Assembly: GCA_022842465.1 (NCBI GenBank)
Contig: JALHPN010000008.1
Span: 1-64,000, forward strand
DNA: 64,000 nucleotides
Direction: 5' to 3'
Source: Polyangiaceae bacterium
GTDB taxonomy: Bacteria > Myxococcota_A > Polyangia > Polyangiales > Polyangiaceae
The notes under the pieces were generated by a model. The model saw only the letters and a program-made list of their open reading frames with translations, did not search any database and had not been told where the DNA came from. Position numbers and translations under genes: made by a program. Below, one piece after another: positions 16,144-25,164 of this stretch (within the stretch, counting starts at the first letter, position 1; every line of letters starts with the position of its first letter).

Positions 16144-17766
16144 GTGTCTTCTCGTCGTTCGTGGCATGGAGCTGTCGTGGGCGGCGCGAGTCACGTGAGT
16201 CAAGCGATCCTCGCGGCAGACGAGCTGCCGGTGGCCATCTGGCTGGGGGAGGTGCCGTCGGGCGCCGTCGTCTACACGAACAGGGCCTTCCGCGAGGTGC
16301 TCGGCATCGAGCCGCCGGAGGGAGCTGCGCGGAACGCGTTCGTCGAGCCCTACGGCGTGCACACGACGGACGGACGGCCGTACCCCGAGGACGCGATGCC
16401 CTTCGAGCGCGTCCTCGCGGCGCGGGCGCAGGTCGTCGTCGACGATCTCGTCATCCACCGTCGCGACGGACGGAGAGTCCATCTCCGCGTCTTCGCGAAG
16501 CCGCTGTTCGACGAGCACGGGACGATGACGCACGTGCTCGAGGCGTTCACGGACATCACCCGCGAGATCGAGGCGGACCGTGCGCGCGTCGAGGGCGAGC
16601 AACGCCTCGCGCGCGCGCATCGGCTCGAGTCGATCGGGCAGCTCGCCGCGGGCATCGCGCACGACTTCAACAACCTGCTCACCGTGACGAAGCTCGTCGC
16701 CGGGAGCCTGCGTCAGTCGGAGAGGGATCGTCAGCGAGCCGAGATGATCGGACAGATCGACGCCGTCACCGACAGCGCGATCGCGCTCGTCAAGAACCTC
16801 CTCGGGTTCGCCAGCCGGCGGAGGACGTTCTCCGTCGCGCTCGCCCTCGACGAGGTCGTCTCGTCCGTGGTCTCGCTGACGGCGCGCACGTTCGACCGCC
16901 GCGTGGTGATCCGGACGGAGCTCGCCGGCGACGGCGCGTCGGGGAGCGCGCCGGTGGTGATGGGAGACGCGTCCGAGCTCGCGCAGGTCGTCATGAACCT
17001 CCTCGTCAACGCACGCGACGCGGTCACGGGCGAGGGCACGATCATCGTTCGCACCTACGCGCGGGCGTTCGAGGCCGGAGAGAGCGGCGCACCGGCCGCC
17101 GGCGCCTACGCCGTCCTCGAGGTCGAGGACACGGGCGCCGGCATCGAGCCGTCCATCCTCGAGCGCGTGTTCGAGCCCTACTTCACCACGAAGACGTTCG
17201 GGCCGGTCAAGGGGACCGGGCTCGGCCTCGCGACCGTGCACGGCGTGGTGCAGCGCCACGCGGGGTTCGCCGCCGTGGCGCGCTCTTCGGCGGAGGGGAC
17301 GCTCATGCGCGTCGGCATCCCGCTCGCGTCGGCGACCGAGCGCGCTGGGCTCGTCGCGGCCAGCGCACCCGGACGCGGGGAGGCGGGGCTGCCGCGCGGA
17401 GCGGGGGAGCTCGTGCTCGTGGTCGACGACGAGCCGTTCGTCCGCGCGTCGGCGTCGGAGACGATCCGCTCGCTCGGCTACGACGTGCTCGTCGCCGAGG
17501 ACGGCAAGAAGGGGCTCGACGTCTTCACCGCGCACTCCGAGCGGATCGCCCTCGTCCTCCTCGACATGGTCATGCCCGAGATGAACGGCAAGGAGCTCTT
17601 CCGGGCCATCCGCCGCACGCACCCGAACACGCCCATCGTCCTCAGCACGGGCTGCATCGACGATCGAGACGCGCGCGAGCTCGCCGCCGAAGGGGCCGAG
17701 GAGTGGCTCCCGAAGCCCTACGACGTCGCTCAGCTCGCGGCGACGCTCTCGCGCGTCGTCAGGTGA
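16144..17766 (+). CDS. Hybrid histidine kinase (PAS-HisKA-HATPase-REC)
   Basis: A 540-residue protein, probably from GTG 16144; later in-frame GTGs at 16177 and 16195 are possible. PAS-like sensor at about 20-140 ('GAVVYTNRAFREVLGIEPPEG'). HisKA with phospho-acceptor 'GIAHDFNNLLT' (His at about 172). HATPase with N box 'MNLLVNARDAV', G1 'DTGAGI' and G2 'GTGLGLATVHGVV'. Receiver domain from about 423 with phospho-acceptor Asp in 'LLDMVMPEM' (about 474) and switch Lys in 'LPKPYDV'. No membrane helix, so it is a cytoplasmic sensor. No partner regulator lies next to it. The stop overlaps the next ATG by one base. Confidence 0.92.
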   Translation: MSSRRSWHGAVVGGASHVSQAILAADELPVAIWLGEVPSGAVVYTNRAFREVLGIEPPEGAARNAFVEPYGVHTTDGRPYPEDAMPFERVLAARAQVVVDDLVIHRRDGRRVHLRVFAKPLFDEHGTMTHVLEAFTDITREIEADRARVEGEQRLARAHRLESIGQLAAGIAHDFNNLLTVTKLVAGSLRQSERDRQRAEMIGQIDAVTDSAIALVKNLLGFASRRRTFSVALALDEVVSSVVSLTARTFDRRVVIRTELAGDGASGSAPVVMGDASELAQVVMNLLVNARDAVTGEGTIIVRTYARAFEAGESGAPAAGAYAVLEVEDTGAGIEPSILERVFEPYFTTKTFGPVKGTGLGLATVHGVVQRHAGFAAVARSSAEGTLMRVGIPLASATERAGLVAASAPGRGEAGLPRGAGELVLVVDDEPFVRASASETIRSLGYDVLVAEDGKKGLDVFTAHSERIALVLLDMVMPEMNGKELFRAIRRTHPNTPIVLSTGCIDDRDARELAAEGAEEWLPKPYDVAQLAATLSRVVR

Positions 17767-18470
17767 TGCTCGGTCCCCTGACGAGAGGCGCGGCGCGGCT
17801 CCTCCCGGCGCTGGCGCTCGCGCCCGTCGACAACGCGGCGTCCTGGCGCGCGGCGTCGCGGGCGTCGCGCGCGATCCTCGACGACTTCGGCATCGAGACC
17901 CGTACGTCCGATCACACCGGCCTCTCGCCCGCCGACGTCGCGCGCGGAGGGTACCTCTACGTCCATCTCGATCAGCAGACGCTGCTCTCGACGTGCCTCT
18001 ATCCGCTCGTGCTCCACGGCCCCTGCTCGCTCGTGATCAACGTCGAGTTCGCGCTCCTGCCCGTCGTCGGATGGCTCTCCCTCCTCCAGGGCGCCGTCCC
18101 CATCGTCCGGCAGCGGCCGGCGCAGGCGCGGCGCGCGGTCGGGAGGGTCGCGCGGCGCCTTCGCGATGGGGAGAACTTCGGGATCTCGATCGAAGGAAAG
18201 CGCACGACGGACGGGAGGCTCTCCCCGTACAAGAAGGGGCCCGCCGTGATCGCGATCGAGGCGGGCGCGACGATCGTGCCGTTCATGTCCCACGGCGAGT
18301 ACCGCCTGTGGCCACGCGGCGTGCGCCGGCCGCGTCCGGGCCTCGTCGACCTCGTCGCCTATCCCCCGATCGCGACGCGCGGCCTGACGTACGCCGATCG
18401 TGACGACGTCGTCGCGACGTTGCGCGCGCTCGCCGAGCGCGAGCGGCGTGCGCGCGGCATCGAGGCGTGA
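17766..18470 (+). CDS. Lysophospholipid acyltransferase (PlsC-like)
   Basis: A 234-residue protein from ATG 17766 (TGATG overlap with the kinase stop). The family's 'EGxR..G' motif is seen as 'SIEGKRTTDGRLSPYKKGPAVIAIEAGATIVPF' (about 140-172), with substrate-binding and 'P-F-K-K-G' features. The usual catalytic NHx4D is not canonical: the equivalent place reads 'YLYVHLDQQTLLS', with His followed by Asp two residues later. It is either a divergent or an inactive acyltransferase; a role in membrane lipid synthesis is inferred from family only. Confidence 0.75.
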   Translation: MLGPLTRGAARLLPALALAPVDNAASWRAASRASRAILDDFGIETRTSDHTGLSPADVARGGYLYVHLDQQTLLSTCLYPLVLHGPCSLVINVEFALLPVVGWLSLLQGAVPIVRQRPAQARRAVGRVARRLRDGENFGISIEGKRTTDGRLSPYKKGPAVIAIEAGATIVPFMSHGEYRLWPRGVRRPRPGLVDLVAYPPIATRGLTYADRDDVVATLRALAERERRARGIEA

Positions 18471-18471
18471 G

Positions 18472-18915
18472 CTACTCGGCCTTCGCTTGGCGGTTCGCGT
18501 CGCCCGCGAGCTCGAGGAGCCAGCGCTTGTCTTCGGGATCCTTGCTGAAGGACGCGGCCCTCTTGAAGGCCGATCCCGCGCCGCGATAGAGCGCCTGCGC
18601 GCGTCGCCGCTTCGTCGCGCTCGTCGTGCGCGAGGCGAGGAGCTCGCACGTCTTCGCGAGCGTGCTCCACGCGCTCTTCTCCTCGGGGACGAGCTTGGTC
18701 GCGCGGACCGCGTAGTGGAGCGCCCGGGCGGGCGACTTGCGGCGTGCCCAGCCGCGGGCGAGCTCCTCCGCGACGACTGCCGTGTCGTCCGCGACGCCGG
18801 CCTCCTCCGCGATCGCGTACGCCTTCTCGAGCTTCGCGACCGCCCCCTTCGCGTCGCTCTTCATCGACGAGGCGGCTTCCTTCAGGAGTCGGGCGATGTC
18901 GTCGCGGGCGGCCAT
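18472..18915 (-). CDS. Helical TPR-like hypothetical protein
   Basis: A 147-residue, Ala/Lys/Arg-rich, all-helical protein without signal peptide. Paired helices such as 'AVAKLEKAYAIAEEAG' and 'ARALHYAVRATKLVPEEKSAWSTLAKTCELLAS' have tetratricopeptide-like spacing, suggesting a protein-binding scaffold. It converges on the acyltransferase gene (1 bp between stops). I do not recognise a family. Confidence 0.7.
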   Translation of the reverse strand: MAARDDIARLLKEAASSMKSDAKGAVAKLEKAYAIAEEAGVADDTAVVAEELARGWARRKSPARALHYAVRATKLVPEEKSAWSTLAKTCELLASRTTSATKRRRAQALYRGAGSAFKRAASFSKDPEDKRWLLELAGDANRQAKAE

Positions 18916-19141
18916 TCCGGGTCGAGGATACGACGCCCCCGCCGCGCATGTCGACGGGCGCGGAGGCGCGTTTCACAGCGCGACAGCGAAGCTCCCCGGC
19001 GCAAGCTCGGCACGATCGGGTCATTCCGGCTCACGGCTCATGGAGGGTGTCGGGTTCACGTCGCGGAACGCGCGCCGAGGGCCGTGGCGCGCTCCATGCT
19101 TGTCCGTACTGGCTGCAGAACGCGGCCGGAAGGAGCGACCA

Positions 19142-19972
19142 ATGACGAGAGGGCGAGGCAATCGCGCACCGTTCGCGCGCGCCACGGGGCGCGCGGCGAA
19201 GAGGGTCGCAGGGAGGACGGACGTGACGACCACGCCGCTGAACGTCCGAACGACGGGGCTCTCGGTGGACGACGCCAGCCGGAAGACCGTCCGCGCGCGC
19301 CTGGGCGCCAAGCTCGGGAAATTCGCCGCGCGCATCGAACGGCTGAGCGTCCGATTCGAGGACATCAACGGTCCTCGAGGCGGCGTCGATACGCGGTGTC
19401 GCGTGAAGGTCGTGCTCAGTGGACTCGACTCCGTGGTCTTCGAGGCGACCGGCCGAGACGTCGCGGAGGCAACCAGCATGGCGGCCTCTGGGATCGAGCG
19501 CGCCGTACGCAGAGAGCTCGGGCGCGCCGGCGGCGGGAAGCGCTCGTCTGCGGCGCGCACGTCCGCCCGTGCCGAGCGAGGCGAGGAGACCCACCGCGTC
19601 CCGCGAAGCGCGCAGACACCCGCGACCGGAAGCCTGATCGGGAGGCGCGTCGGGCAGCGCGCGGACAACCTCGAGGCCGCCCTCGAGAGGCCCGAGAAGC
19701 GGCGTCGCGACGTCCCGGTCGATACCTCCCAGCCTGGCGCGAGCGCTTCGGATCGACGCGCCGGCGGAGGTCACACCGCGCGTCGGAACACGAAGCGAAA
19801 TACGGCACGGGCGACGTCGGCGCTCGAAGACTCGACTCTGGACAGGCCCTCGCGAAAGTCGACACGCCGCGCCGCGAGTCGCTCGAAGCGTGACTCGAAC
19901 CTCCAGCGACGACAGGTGCGGCGGGTGCACTCGTCGAAGGCGCGCGCCGCGAGGAGCGCCGGTGAGCGTTAG
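19142..19972 (+). CDS. Ribosome hibernation factor-like (HPF/RaiA fold) with long basic tail
   Basis: A 276-residue protein from ATG 19142 with a very good ribosome-binding site (GGAAGGAG, 7 nt spacing). Residues about 30-130 ('VTTTPLNVRTTGLSVDDASRKTVRARLGAKLGKFAARIERLSVRFEDINGPRGGVDTRCRVKVVLSG') fit the beta-alpha-beta-beta-beta-alpha fold of HPF/RaiA, which binds the 30S A/P sites. Instead of the S30AE C-terminal dimerisation domain there is about 145 residues of low-complexity Arg/Ser/Thr-rich tail ('RKSTRRAASRSKRDSNLQRRQ'), likely RNA- or ribosome-binding. It is the first gene of an operon with zwf and pgl. Confidence 0.8.
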   Translation: MTRGRGNRAPFARATGRAAKRVAGRTDVTTTPLNVRTTGLSVDDASRKTVRARLGAKLGKFAARIERLSVRFEDINGPRGGVDTRCRVKVVLSGLDSVVFEATGRDVAEATSMAASGIERAVRRELGRAGGGKRSSAARTSARAERGEETHRVPRSAQTPATGSLIGRRVGQRADNLEAALERPEKRRRDVPVDTSQPGASASDRRAGGGHTARRNTKRNTARATSALEDSTLDRPSRKSTRRAASRSKRDSNLQRRQVRRVHSSKARAARSAGER

Positions 19973-19984
19973 GGAGCAGCGGCC

Positions 19985-21376
19985 ATGATCGAGCGTTTCG
20001 CGATCCTGGGAGCCGCGGGCGATCTGACGCGCCGCTACCTCATGCCTGCGCTCGCTCGGCTCTCGGCCGAGGGCGCGTTCGAGCCCAGCCGGGAGCTCGA
20101 GGTGGTCGGCGTCGCGCGCGACGACTGGAGCACCGCGGACTTCAGAGCTCGGATCCGCGCAGGTCTCGAGGAGCTGGCGCCGGACTTGTCCCGCGAGAAA
20201 CTGGAAGCGTTCGTGCGTCGCCTCCGATTCGCGCGCTCCGACGTGACCGATCCCCAGACGCTGAAGCGGGTCCTCGAGCCCGCGAGGGGCCCCGTGGTCG
20301 CGTACCTCGCGCTTCCGCCCGCCGCCTTCGGGCCGACGATCGCCGCGCTCTCGGCCGTCGGCCTGGCGGACGGGAGCCGCATCGTCGTCGAGAAGCCCTT
20401 CGGCGACGGCCTGGCGTCGGCCAGAGAGCTCAACGGCCTCCTCCACGATTCGTTCGACGAGCGCTCCGTCTTCCGCATCGACCACTTCCTCGGCAAGCAG
20501 ACGGCACAGAACCTCCTCGGCCTCCGCTTCGCCAACCGGCTCTTCGAGCCGATCTGGAACAACCAGCACATCGAGCGCGTCGAGATCCGGTGGGACGAGA
20601 CGCTCGCCCTCGAGGGCCGAGCCGCCTACTACGACCGGGCGGGCGCGCTCAGGGACATGCTGCAGAATCACCTCCTCCAGCTCCTCTGCTTGGTGGCGAT
20701 GGAGCCGCCAACGAGCCTCGGAGAGCGCGATCTGCGCGATCGCAAGGTCGACGTCCTGCGTGCGGTACGGCGCCTCTCCGGCGAGGAGATCGCGAAGCAT
20801 ACCCTGCGGGCACGCTACGGCGCGGGCACGAGCGGCGCGCGAAGCATTCCCGCGTACGTCGACGAAGACGGCGTCGATCCCGCGCGCGATACCGAGACGT
20901 TCGCGCAGGCGACCTTGCTCCTCGACAACTGGCGGTGGAGCGGTGTGCCGTTCACGCTGCGGTCCGGCAAGGCGCTCGCCGAGGACCGCCACGAGATCAC
21001 GGTCCACTTCCGTCCGGTTCCGCACCTCGCGTTCGGGCAAGACGAGGACCCGGCACCCAACGCCGTCCGCATCACGTTCGACCCCGACCGCGTGCGGGTC
21101 GACCTGAACGTGAACGGCCCCGGGGATCCGTTTCGCCTCGAGCCTGCCGCGCTCACCATGAGCCTCTCGCCGCAGCGGATCAGCGCGTACGGCAAGCTCT
21201 TGCTCGACATCCTCGAGGGCGACCCGACGCTCTCGATCCGCGACGACGAGGCCGAGGAGTCGTGGCGCATCGTCGAACCCATCCTCGAGCACTGGCGTAC
21301 GGGCGCCGTGCGGATGCAAACGTACCCATCAGGCGAGGCCTTCGAGCCGACGACGACGGGAGGAGAGCCGCGATGA
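19985..21376 (+). CDS. zwf: Glucose-6-phosphate 1-dehydrogenase
   Basis: Oxidises glucose 6-phosphate to 6-phosphogluconolactone with NAD(P)+, the first step of the oxidative pentose-phosphate pathway. 463 residues, near family length. N-terminal dinucleotide site 'FAILGAAGDLTRRYLMPAL' (GxxGDL with Ala in place of Ser), 'VVEKPFG' at about 137, and the signature 'RIDHFLGK' at about 165-172 with catalytic His and substrate Lys; 'IRWDETLALEGRAAYYDRAGALRDMLQNHLLQ' also matches. It begins 12 bp after the hibernation-factor stop and overlaps pgl by ATGA. Confidence 0.96.
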   Translation: MIERFAILGAAGDLTRRYLMPALARLSAEGAFEPSRELEVVGVARDDWSTADFRARIRAGLEELAPDLSREKLEAFVRRLRFARSDVTDPQTLKRVLEPARGPVVAYLALPPAAFGPTIAALSAVGLADGSRIVVEKPFGDGLASARELNGLLHDSFDERSVFRIDHFLGKQTAQNLLGLRFANRLFEPIWNNQHIERVEIRWDETLALEGRAAYYDRAGALRDMLQNHLLQLLCLVAMEPPTSLGERDLRDRKVDVLRAVRRLSGEEIAKHTLRARYGAGTSGARSIPAYVDEDGVDPARDTETFAQATLLLDNWRWSGVPFTLRSGKALAEDRHEITVHFRPVPHLAFGQDEDPAPNAVRITFDPDRVRVDLNVNGPGDPFRLEPAALTMSLSPQRISAYGKLLLDILEGDPTLSIRDDEAEESWRIVEPILEHWRTGAVRMQTYPSGEAFEPTTTGGEPR

Positions 21377-22173
21377 CCCAGGACACCTCACGAGAGCGCC
21401 CACGGCCGGACCTCGGCGAGGCCTCGTCGGCGCTCGTTCGCGTGTACGCGACCGAGGCGGAGGCGTCGCGCAGCGGCGCACGGTCGTTCGCGGACCGCGC
21501 GCTCGAGGCGGTCGCAGAGCGAGGCCGCTTCACCGTGGCGCTGAGCGGCGGGGACACGCCCCGCCTCATGTACGAGATGCTCGCGACGCCCGAGCTCGCG
21601 CGCTCGATCCCGTGGGATCGGGTGCACGTCTTCTGGGGAGACGACCGCGGCGTCGCGCCGGATCATCCTCGGAGCAACTTCCGGATGGCGCGCGAGGCGC
21701 TGCTCGACCACGTCGACATCCCCGCCGCGAACGTCCACCGCATTCAGGGCGAGCTGCCGGCGACCGAGGCCGCGAGGCTCTACGAGAGCGAGCTTCGCAG
21801 CGTGTTCGGTGGGGGTCCCGCGCTGCCACGCTTCGATCTGATTCACCTCGGCATCGGCGGGGACGGGCACACGGCGTCGCTCTTCCCCGGCGAGCCGAGT
21901 CTGCACGAGAGCTCGAGGTGGGTGCTCGACGCGATCGATCGCAGTCACCACGACGAACCCCGTGTGACCTTCACGTTTCCGGTGATCAACGCCGCGCGTG
22001 CGGTCGAGGTCCTCGTCCTCGAGCCAGCGAAGGCCGACGTCGTGCACCGCGTGCTGAGCGAGCGAGGAGAGGTGGACGTGCTCCCCGCGCGTGGCATCGC
22101 GCCGACGGGCGAGCACGTCTGGCTGCTCTCGACGGGGGCCGCCCGACGGCTCGCGTCAGCGGGGCAGCGATGA
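21373..22173 (+). CDS. pgl: 6-phosphogluconolactonase
   Basis: Hydrolyses the lactone made by Zwf to 6-phosphogluconate. 266 residues of the NagB/Pgl (DevB) type: 'FTVALSGGDTPRLMYEML' at about 52-70, 'HVFWGDDRGVAPDHPRSNFRMAREALLDHV', and the active-site 'DLIHLGIGGDGHTASLFPG' at about 156-175. The start ATG overlaps the zwf stop and the stop overlaps the next start (both ATGA), so translation is coupled. Confidence 0.95.
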   Translation: MTQDTSRERPRPDLGEASSALVRVYATEAEASRSGARSFADRALEAVAERGRFTVALSGGDTPRLMYEMLATPELARSIPWDRVHVFWGDDRGVAPDHPRSNFRMAREALLDHVDIPAANVHRIQGELPATEAARLYESELRSVFGGGPALPRFDLIHLGIGGDGHTASLFPGEPSLHESSRWVLDAIDRSHHDEPRVTFTFPVINAARAVEVLVLEPAKADVVHRVLSERGEVDVLPARGIAPTGEHVWLLSTGAARRLASAGQR

Positions 22174-23978
22174 CCGACCGCGTCGCGAACCAGGAGATGC
22201 GAATCGAGGACTACGCCCTCATCGGCGACTGCGAGACGGCCGCTCTCGTGTCGATCGACGGGTCGATCGACTGGCTGTGCCTTCCGCGCTTCGACTCCCC
22301 CGCGTCCTTCGCGGCGCTCCTCGGGTCGAGCGCGCATGGTCGGTTCCGGGTCGCGCCGTGCGCGCCCGCGCCGAAGGTCACGCGGTCGTATCGCCCGGGG
22401 ACGCTCGTCCTGGAGACGCGCTTCGACACGCCGGACGGCGCCGTCACCGTCATCGACTTCATGCCCGTGCGGTCGGGTCTGGCGGACGTCGTGCGCATCG
22501 TCCGAGGCGAGCGGGGGGCCGTCGCGATGCAGCTCGAGCTGGCGCCGCGCTTCGACTACGGCTCGAGCGCTCCGTGGCTGTCCGTGGTCGACGGGGGCGC
22601 CCTCGCCGTCGCAGGTCCGGACGCGCTCCGGCTGACCATCGGCGTGCCGCTCGTGATCGAGGACGAGGCCGTCACCGCCACGTTCACGGTGCGCGCGGGC
22701 GAGCAGCTCGCGATGCACCTCACGTGGGCGCCTTCCCACGTCACGATGCCTCCGGCTCCTGACGCGCGCGAGCGGCTCGAGGCCACGACGCGCTTCTGGA
22801 CCGAGTGGTCCCGTGCCTGCACGGTCGAGGGCCCGGACCGGGAGGCAGTGATCCGCTCGATGATCACGCTGAAAGCGCTGACGTACGCGCCCACGGGCGC
22901 GATCGTCGCGGCGCCGACGACCTCGCTCCCCGAGCACGTCGGCGGCGTCCGCAACTGGGACTACCGCTTCTGCTGGCTGCGCGACGCGACGTTCACCATC
23001 CTCGCGCTGATGGATGCCGGCTACGAGAGCGAAGCGCTCGCCTTCCGCGAGTGGCTCCTCCGAGCGACGGCAGGCAAGGCCTCGCAGGTGCAGATCATGT
23101 ACGGCCTCGCCGGTGAGCGGCGCCTCGATGAGCGCGAGCTCCCTTGGCTGCCCGGGTTCGCCCGCTCGGCGCCCGTTCGGATCGGTAACGGCGCGTACGA
23201 CCAGTTCCAGCTCGACGTCTTCGGCGAGGTGATGGACGCGCTGCATCAGTGCTGGCGTCGCGGCCTCGGCCCCGGGCTCGTCGGCTGGAAGCTCGAGCGC
23301 GTGATGATGGACTTCGTGGAGACCGCCTGGGAGCGCCCCGACGAGGGGATCTGGGAGGTGCGCGGCCCGCGACGTCACTTCACGCATTCGAAGGTGATGG
23401 CGTGGGTCGCCGTCGACCGCGCCGTGCGCGCCGTCGAGGAGCTCGGACTCGAGGGCCCGCTCGACCGCTGGCGCGCGCTCCGCGCGCAGATCCACGAGCA
23501 GGTCTGTCGCGAAGGCTACGACGCCGACAGGGGCGCGTTCGTGCAGTTCTACGGATCGAAGCACCTCGATGCGAGCTTGCTCACGATCCCGCTCGTCGGA
23601 TTCTTGCCCGCCAAGGACCCGCGTGTCCGCGGAACGATCGAGGCGATCGAGCGAGAGCTCACCACCGACGGCTTCGTGGCGCGGTACCGGACCGACCCCG
23701 ACGTCGACGGACTCCCGCCGGGGGAGGCCGCCTTCCTGCTCTGCTCGTTCTGGTTGGTCGACTGTCTCGGCCTGCTCGGTCGGCGCGCCGAAGCGCGCGC
23801 GCTCTTCGAGAAGCTGCTCGCGATCCGGAACGACGTCGGGCTCCTCTCGGAGAGCTACGACGTGGGCTCCCGTCGCCTCGCGGGAAACTTTCCACAGGCC
23901 TTCTCCCACATCGGCCTGGTGACGGCGGCGGGGCTCTTCGCGAAGCGTCTCCACGACCCCGACGCGCGGTCGCGGTAG
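22170..23978 (+). CDS. GH15 glycoside hydrolase (glucoamylase/trehalase-like)
   Basis: A 602-residue cytoplasmic protein. N-terminal beta-sandwich ('IEDYALIGDCETAALVSIDGSIDWLCLPRFDSPA') and C-terminal (alpha/alpha)6 barrel with 'GGVRNWDYRFCWLRDATFTILALMDAGY' (about 254-281) and the likely catalytic base near 'RPDEGIWEVRGPRRHFTHSKVMAWVAVDRAV'. Family members release glucose from alpha-glucans or trehalose. Coupling to zwf-pgl suggests it feeds glucose from storage glucan or trehalose into the pentose-phosphate route (a kinase for glucose is not in the window). Confidence 0.92.
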   Translation: MTDRVANQEMRIEDYALIGDCETAALVSIDGSIDWLCLPRFDSPASFAALLGSSAHGRFRVAPCAPAPKVTRSYRPGTLVLETRFDTPDGAVTVIDFMPVRSGLADVVRIVRGERGAVAMQLELAPRFDYGSSAPWLSVVDGGALAVAGPDALRLTIGVPLVIEDEAVTATFTVRAGEQLAMHLTWAPSHVTMPPAPDARERLEATTRFWTEWSRACTVEGPDREAVIRSMITLKALTYAPTGAIVAAPTTSLPEHVGGVRNWDYRFCWLRDATFTILALMDAGYESEALAFREWLLRATAGKASQVQIMYGLAGERRLDERELPWLPGFARSAPVRIGNGAYDQFQLDVFGEVMDALHQCWRRGLGPGLVGWKLERVMMDFVETAWERPDEGIWEVRGPRRHFTHSKVMAWVAVDRAVRAVEELGLEGPLDRWRALRAQIHEQVCREGYDADRGAFVQFYGSKHLDASLLTIPLVGFLPAKDPRVRGTIEAIERELTTDGFVARYRTDPDVDGLPPGEAAFLLCSFWLVDCLGLLGRRAEARALFEKLLAIRNDVGLLSESYDVGSRRLAGNFPQAFSHIGLVTAAGLFAKRLHDPDARSR

Positions 23979-24043
23979 CGGCGCCAGCCCCGCGCTCCAC
24001 GCGCGGCCGAGCCGCCGTGAGAAGCGTGATAGACCGTCGAGGA

Positions 24044-24649
24044 ATGCACGACGCCTACCGGTACCGCGCCGAGGACGGACGGTTCTGCATCGACATCCGC
24101 TTGAAGAGCTCCCGGCAGCTCTTCGACGGGCGCGATCCGGCGCCGTTTCGCGAGCGAGACCTCGATGAACGCGCGGTCGAATACCTCGTGGGCGCCGTGC
24201 AAGAGCTCCCCCGCGACGCCGTCTTCAAGATCGTCTTCTGGATCTCCGACGAGCCGTCACCGCAGCTCTCCGACGCCATGCTCGTCGAGGCCGTGCAAGG
24301 GCACTTCCGCTACGAAGAGCAGCATCTCGATCGGCAGCTTCGCCAGCACGTCCGGCGCGGACAGCTCTATCTCCTGCTCGGGCTCACCATCCTCGTCGTC
24401 TTCCTGACGTTGGCGGAGCTGACGACGGGCCTCCCGGCGGGGCATGTGCGGCAAGTCCTCCGCGAGGGCCTGGTGATCACGGGGTGGGTGGCGATGTGGC
24501 GCCCCCTCGAGGCCCTCCTCTACGACTGGTGGCCGCTCCTCCAAGCGCGTCGGATCAGGCGACGGCTTCGCCAAGCCCCGATGCAGGTGCTGCAGGAACC
24601 CGGTCCAGACGCGGGAGAGAGACACAGCGATCACGCACGCGCACCGTAG
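24044..24649 (+). CDS. Membrane-associated hypothetical protein
   Basis: A 201-residue protein from ATG 24044, hidden in a longer track ORF. The first 110 residues are soluble ('FCIDIRLKSSRQLFDGRDPAPFRERDLDERAVEYL'), with two hydrophobic segments at about 110-128 and 145-160 and a basic C-terminus. The N-terminal part may correspond to a small group found beside stress genes, but I cannot name it. It follows the GH15 gene by 65 bp and converges with gntK. Confidence 0.7.
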   Translation: MHDAYRYRAEDGRFCIDIRLKSSRQLFDGRDPAPFRERDLDERAVEYLVGAVQELPRDAVFKIVFWISDEPSPQLSDAMLVEAVQGHFRYEEQHLDRQLRQHVRRGQLYLLLGLTILVVFLTLAELTTGLPAGHVRQVLREGLVITGWVAMWRPLEALLYDWWPLLQARRIRRRLRQAPMQVLQEPGPDAGERHSDHARAP

Positions 24650-24657
24650 AGCGACAA

Positions 24658-25164
24658 TCACGGGACGGCGCCGCCGACGCGAGCGAGGGCGCCGCGGACG
24701 AGGGAGACGACCTCGTCGGGAGGGGCCGCGCAGTCCACCGTGAGCGCGTCTTCGGGAGGTTCGAGCGCGGCGAGCTGGCTCTCCAGCAGCTCTCTCGGCA
24801 TGAAGTGGCCATCGCGCTCGCGCAGCCGAGCTGCCAGCGTCTCGACGGGGACGACGAGATGCACGAAGCGGACGTGGCCGCGCCCGCTCTCCCGGAGCGC
24901 ACGACGATGTGAGCGGCGGAGTGACGAGCACGCGACGACGACGTTCGACTCGGCGTCCACCCAGCCCCGGACGGCCGCAGCAAGCGCTGCGATCCACGGA
25001 GCGCGGTCGTCGTCGTCGAGCGGCCTACGCGCCGACATCTTCGCGATGCTCTCGGGCGTGTGGAGGTCGTCGGCGTCGACGAACGCATATCCCATCTCCG
25101 CAGCCAGTCGCCGGCCAATGGTCGTCTTGCCCGCGCCCGAGACGCCCATGACCACGATGACCAT
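24658..25164 (-). CDS. gntK: Gluconokinase
   Basis: Phosphorylates D-gluconate to 6-phosphogluconate. 168 residues, normal length. P-loop 'VVMGVSGAGKTT' at 4-15, 'FVDADDLHTPESIAKMS' at about 28-44 (substrate-binding DADDxH), 'SSLRRSHRRALRE' and 'RDGHFMPRELLESQLAALEPP'. It is the last gene of the Mrp operon, its start overlapping the previous stop by one base. Together with Zwf/Pgl it gives a second entry to 6-phosphogluconate. Confidence 0.93.
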   Translation of the reverse strand: MVIVVMGVSGAGKTTIGRRLAAEMGYAFVDADDLHTPESIAKMSARRPLDDDDRAPWIAALAAAVRGWVDAESNVVVACSSLRRSHRRALRESGRGHVRFVHLVVPVETLAARLRERDGHFMPRELLESQLAALEPPEDALTVDCAAPPDEVVSLVRGALARVGGAVP

